NCBI RefSeq assembly: GCF_031432315.1
Contig: NZ_JAVKGO010000004.1
Span: 62,001 to 126,000 of the forward strand
Length of the DNA: 64,000 nucleotides
Origin: Serpentinicella sp031432315
GTDB lineage: Bacteria; Bacillota; Clostridia; Peptostreptococcales; Natronincolaceae
Direction: 5' to 3'
Shown: piece by piece, positions 63,270 to 64,000 of the stretch
Layout of the letters: the number at the start of each line of letters is the position of its first letter
How positions within the stretch are numbered: the stretch's first letter is position 1
Translations under genes and position numbers: made by a program
Notes under the pieces: generated by a model
What the model saw: only the letters and a program-made list of their open reading frames with translations
Told to the model about the DNA's origin: nothing
Database searches by the model: none

Positions 63270-63772
63270 TCATTAAACAAAAAAAGTCATACAAATAAAT
63301 AAAGGATTACTGCCATGGATAGTAATTATAGCATATGTAGTCTACTGGGATCCTAAGAAATATTATAAGGAATCCTGCTCCGCTTAATGCAAAGTGTATC
63401 ATCATTAGAGCAGCCCCCCATCCCATTTATCCATCTTCATATCAAATTTAAATATGGTATGGCCTATTTTCCTTCGAGAATTTCATTCTATAATAGCAAC
63501 TACACCGCCTATACAATGTTTGCTATTAGACCTAATATCCAAACCGTTAAAACAAAGGACATGCCCAAGGTTTAGTTTAACCAATCCACTATGATTATCC
63601 AAAAACCCTTTCCTAGAAAAATATACTGTACTATAGCCGGCTACTATTCCAATTAATAAAGAAGCTACTTTAAAATTATTAAACGGAATAATAGATATCT
63701 ATATACCAGATATTGAATTTTATAATTCCATTGCTCATCATATTTAACAATCTCATAGTATATTAAGTATAA
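63270..63772 (-). other. Decayed coding DNA without intact genes
   Basis: On the minus strand this 500-base stretch gives protein-like pieces interrupted by stops, such as NFKVASLLIGIVAGYSTVYF near 63680-63620 and MMIHFALSGAGFLIIFLRIP near 63403. They look like membrane segments of one or more lost genes, possibly the missing N-terminal part of the DUF5673-like relic. No intact start-to-stop gene is present on either strand. Confidence 0.4.
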
Positions 63773-64000
63773 TTACTCCTTATTATAATCGTTAATAATC
63801 GATATAGTTTTATTTGCCACTTCACTACCTAGTGATGCATACAATCTCTTATCTCCAATAATATAAAATTCTTCTTTAGCTCGTGTAGACGCAACATTCA
63901 TTAGATTTGGATCAGAAACAGCCCACCTTGCTGCCCCACTGCTATTAGAGTCTGCTCCAAGGACAAAATAGACAATTTTCGCTTCTTTTCCTTGAAAAGT
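63773..64000 (-). CDS. Superfamily 1 DNA/RNA helicase, C-terminal part (partial)
   Basis: The last 75 codons of a gene running in from beyond the window edge read TFQGKEAKIVYFVLGAD, then DPNLMNVASTRAKEEFYIIG. These match helicase motifs V (TxQGxE) and VI (NVAxTRAK) of the UvrD/Dna2-like superfamily 1. The arginine finger is in STRAK. The rest of the protein, and so its full type, cannot be seen. Confidence 0.75.
   Translation of the reverse strand, partial: TFQGKEAKIVYFVLGADSNSSGAARWAVSDPNLMNVASTRAKEEFYIIGDKRLYASLGSEVANKTISIINDYNKE

Overview
The window reads as a chromosomal segment of an AT-rich, Gram-positive, endospore-forming anaerobe of the class Clostridia. An Alkaliphilus/Natronincola-type relative is my guess from gene style, not a proven assignment. 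Supporting signs are strong AGGAGG-type ribosome sites, several TTG/GTG starts, an agr-type peptide signalling locus preceded by Spo0A-like boxes, a SigI/RsgI pair, a cysteine-free ribosomal protein S4 and a Bacillus-style Pho box. I see no tRNA, rRNA, CRISPR array, prophage or intact insertion sequence.

Layout. 1-2.5 kb: an agr-like locus (AgrB cut by the window edge, a histidine kinase, and two copies of a separate membrane module). 2.8-7.7 kb: housekeeping genes (topoisomerase III, UPF0178 protein, cyclophilin, small PH-domain protein). 7.9-13 kb: a 1704-residue cell-surface protein with cadherin-like, BspA leucine-rich and InlB-type repeats and a sortase-like tail. 13.2-15.2 kb: a two-gene DNA repair module (radical SAM protein plus partner) whose promoter carries a LexA-type SOS box. 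15.3-29.5 kb: three large exported proteins built from 13 NlpC/P60-fold domains, of which only two keep the Cys-His-His catalytic residues. Between them lie an MMPL exporter fused to an SLBB domain, a zinc/manganese-type ABC transporter and a cysteine-free S4. 29.7-32.7 kb: a LysR regulator divergent from a CofE-like ligase, then uracil-DNA glycosylase. 32.8-39.9 kb: the complete phosphate regulon pstSCAB-phoU-phoPR behind a four-site Pho box. 40.1-48.2 kb: a small Cys-rich protein, a polysaccharide deacetylase, a coiled-coil protein, an M15 peptidase, an M20 peptidase with two membrane proteins, and a dicarboxylate/amino acid symporter. 48.6-51.6 kb: ftsE-ftsX followed by a PcsB/CwlO-like coiled coil that ends in DUF3048 instead of a known hydrolase. 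51.8-54.9 kb: sigI-rsgI, and a lipoprotein/coiled-coil operon led by a cyclic-di-GMP-I riboswitch. 55.4-64 kb: DUF1657, a ClC-family channel, DUF421, MerR, TetR/hydrolase, a cupin, a LysM deacetylase, and a zone of decayed gene fragments ending in a partial superfamily 1 helicase.

The recurring theme is the cell envelope: peptidoglycan hydrolases and pseudo-hydrolases, deacetylases, SpoIID/LytB, FtsEX, SigI/RsgI and surface repeats. The best candidates for an undescribed system are the tandem degenerate NlpC/P60 family and the FtsEX partner with a DUF3048 output domain. A palindromic intergenic element (core ATTATGCAATTTCCT) recurs upstream of five genes between 3.3 and 30.8 kb and may be a shared operator or a small mobile repeat.
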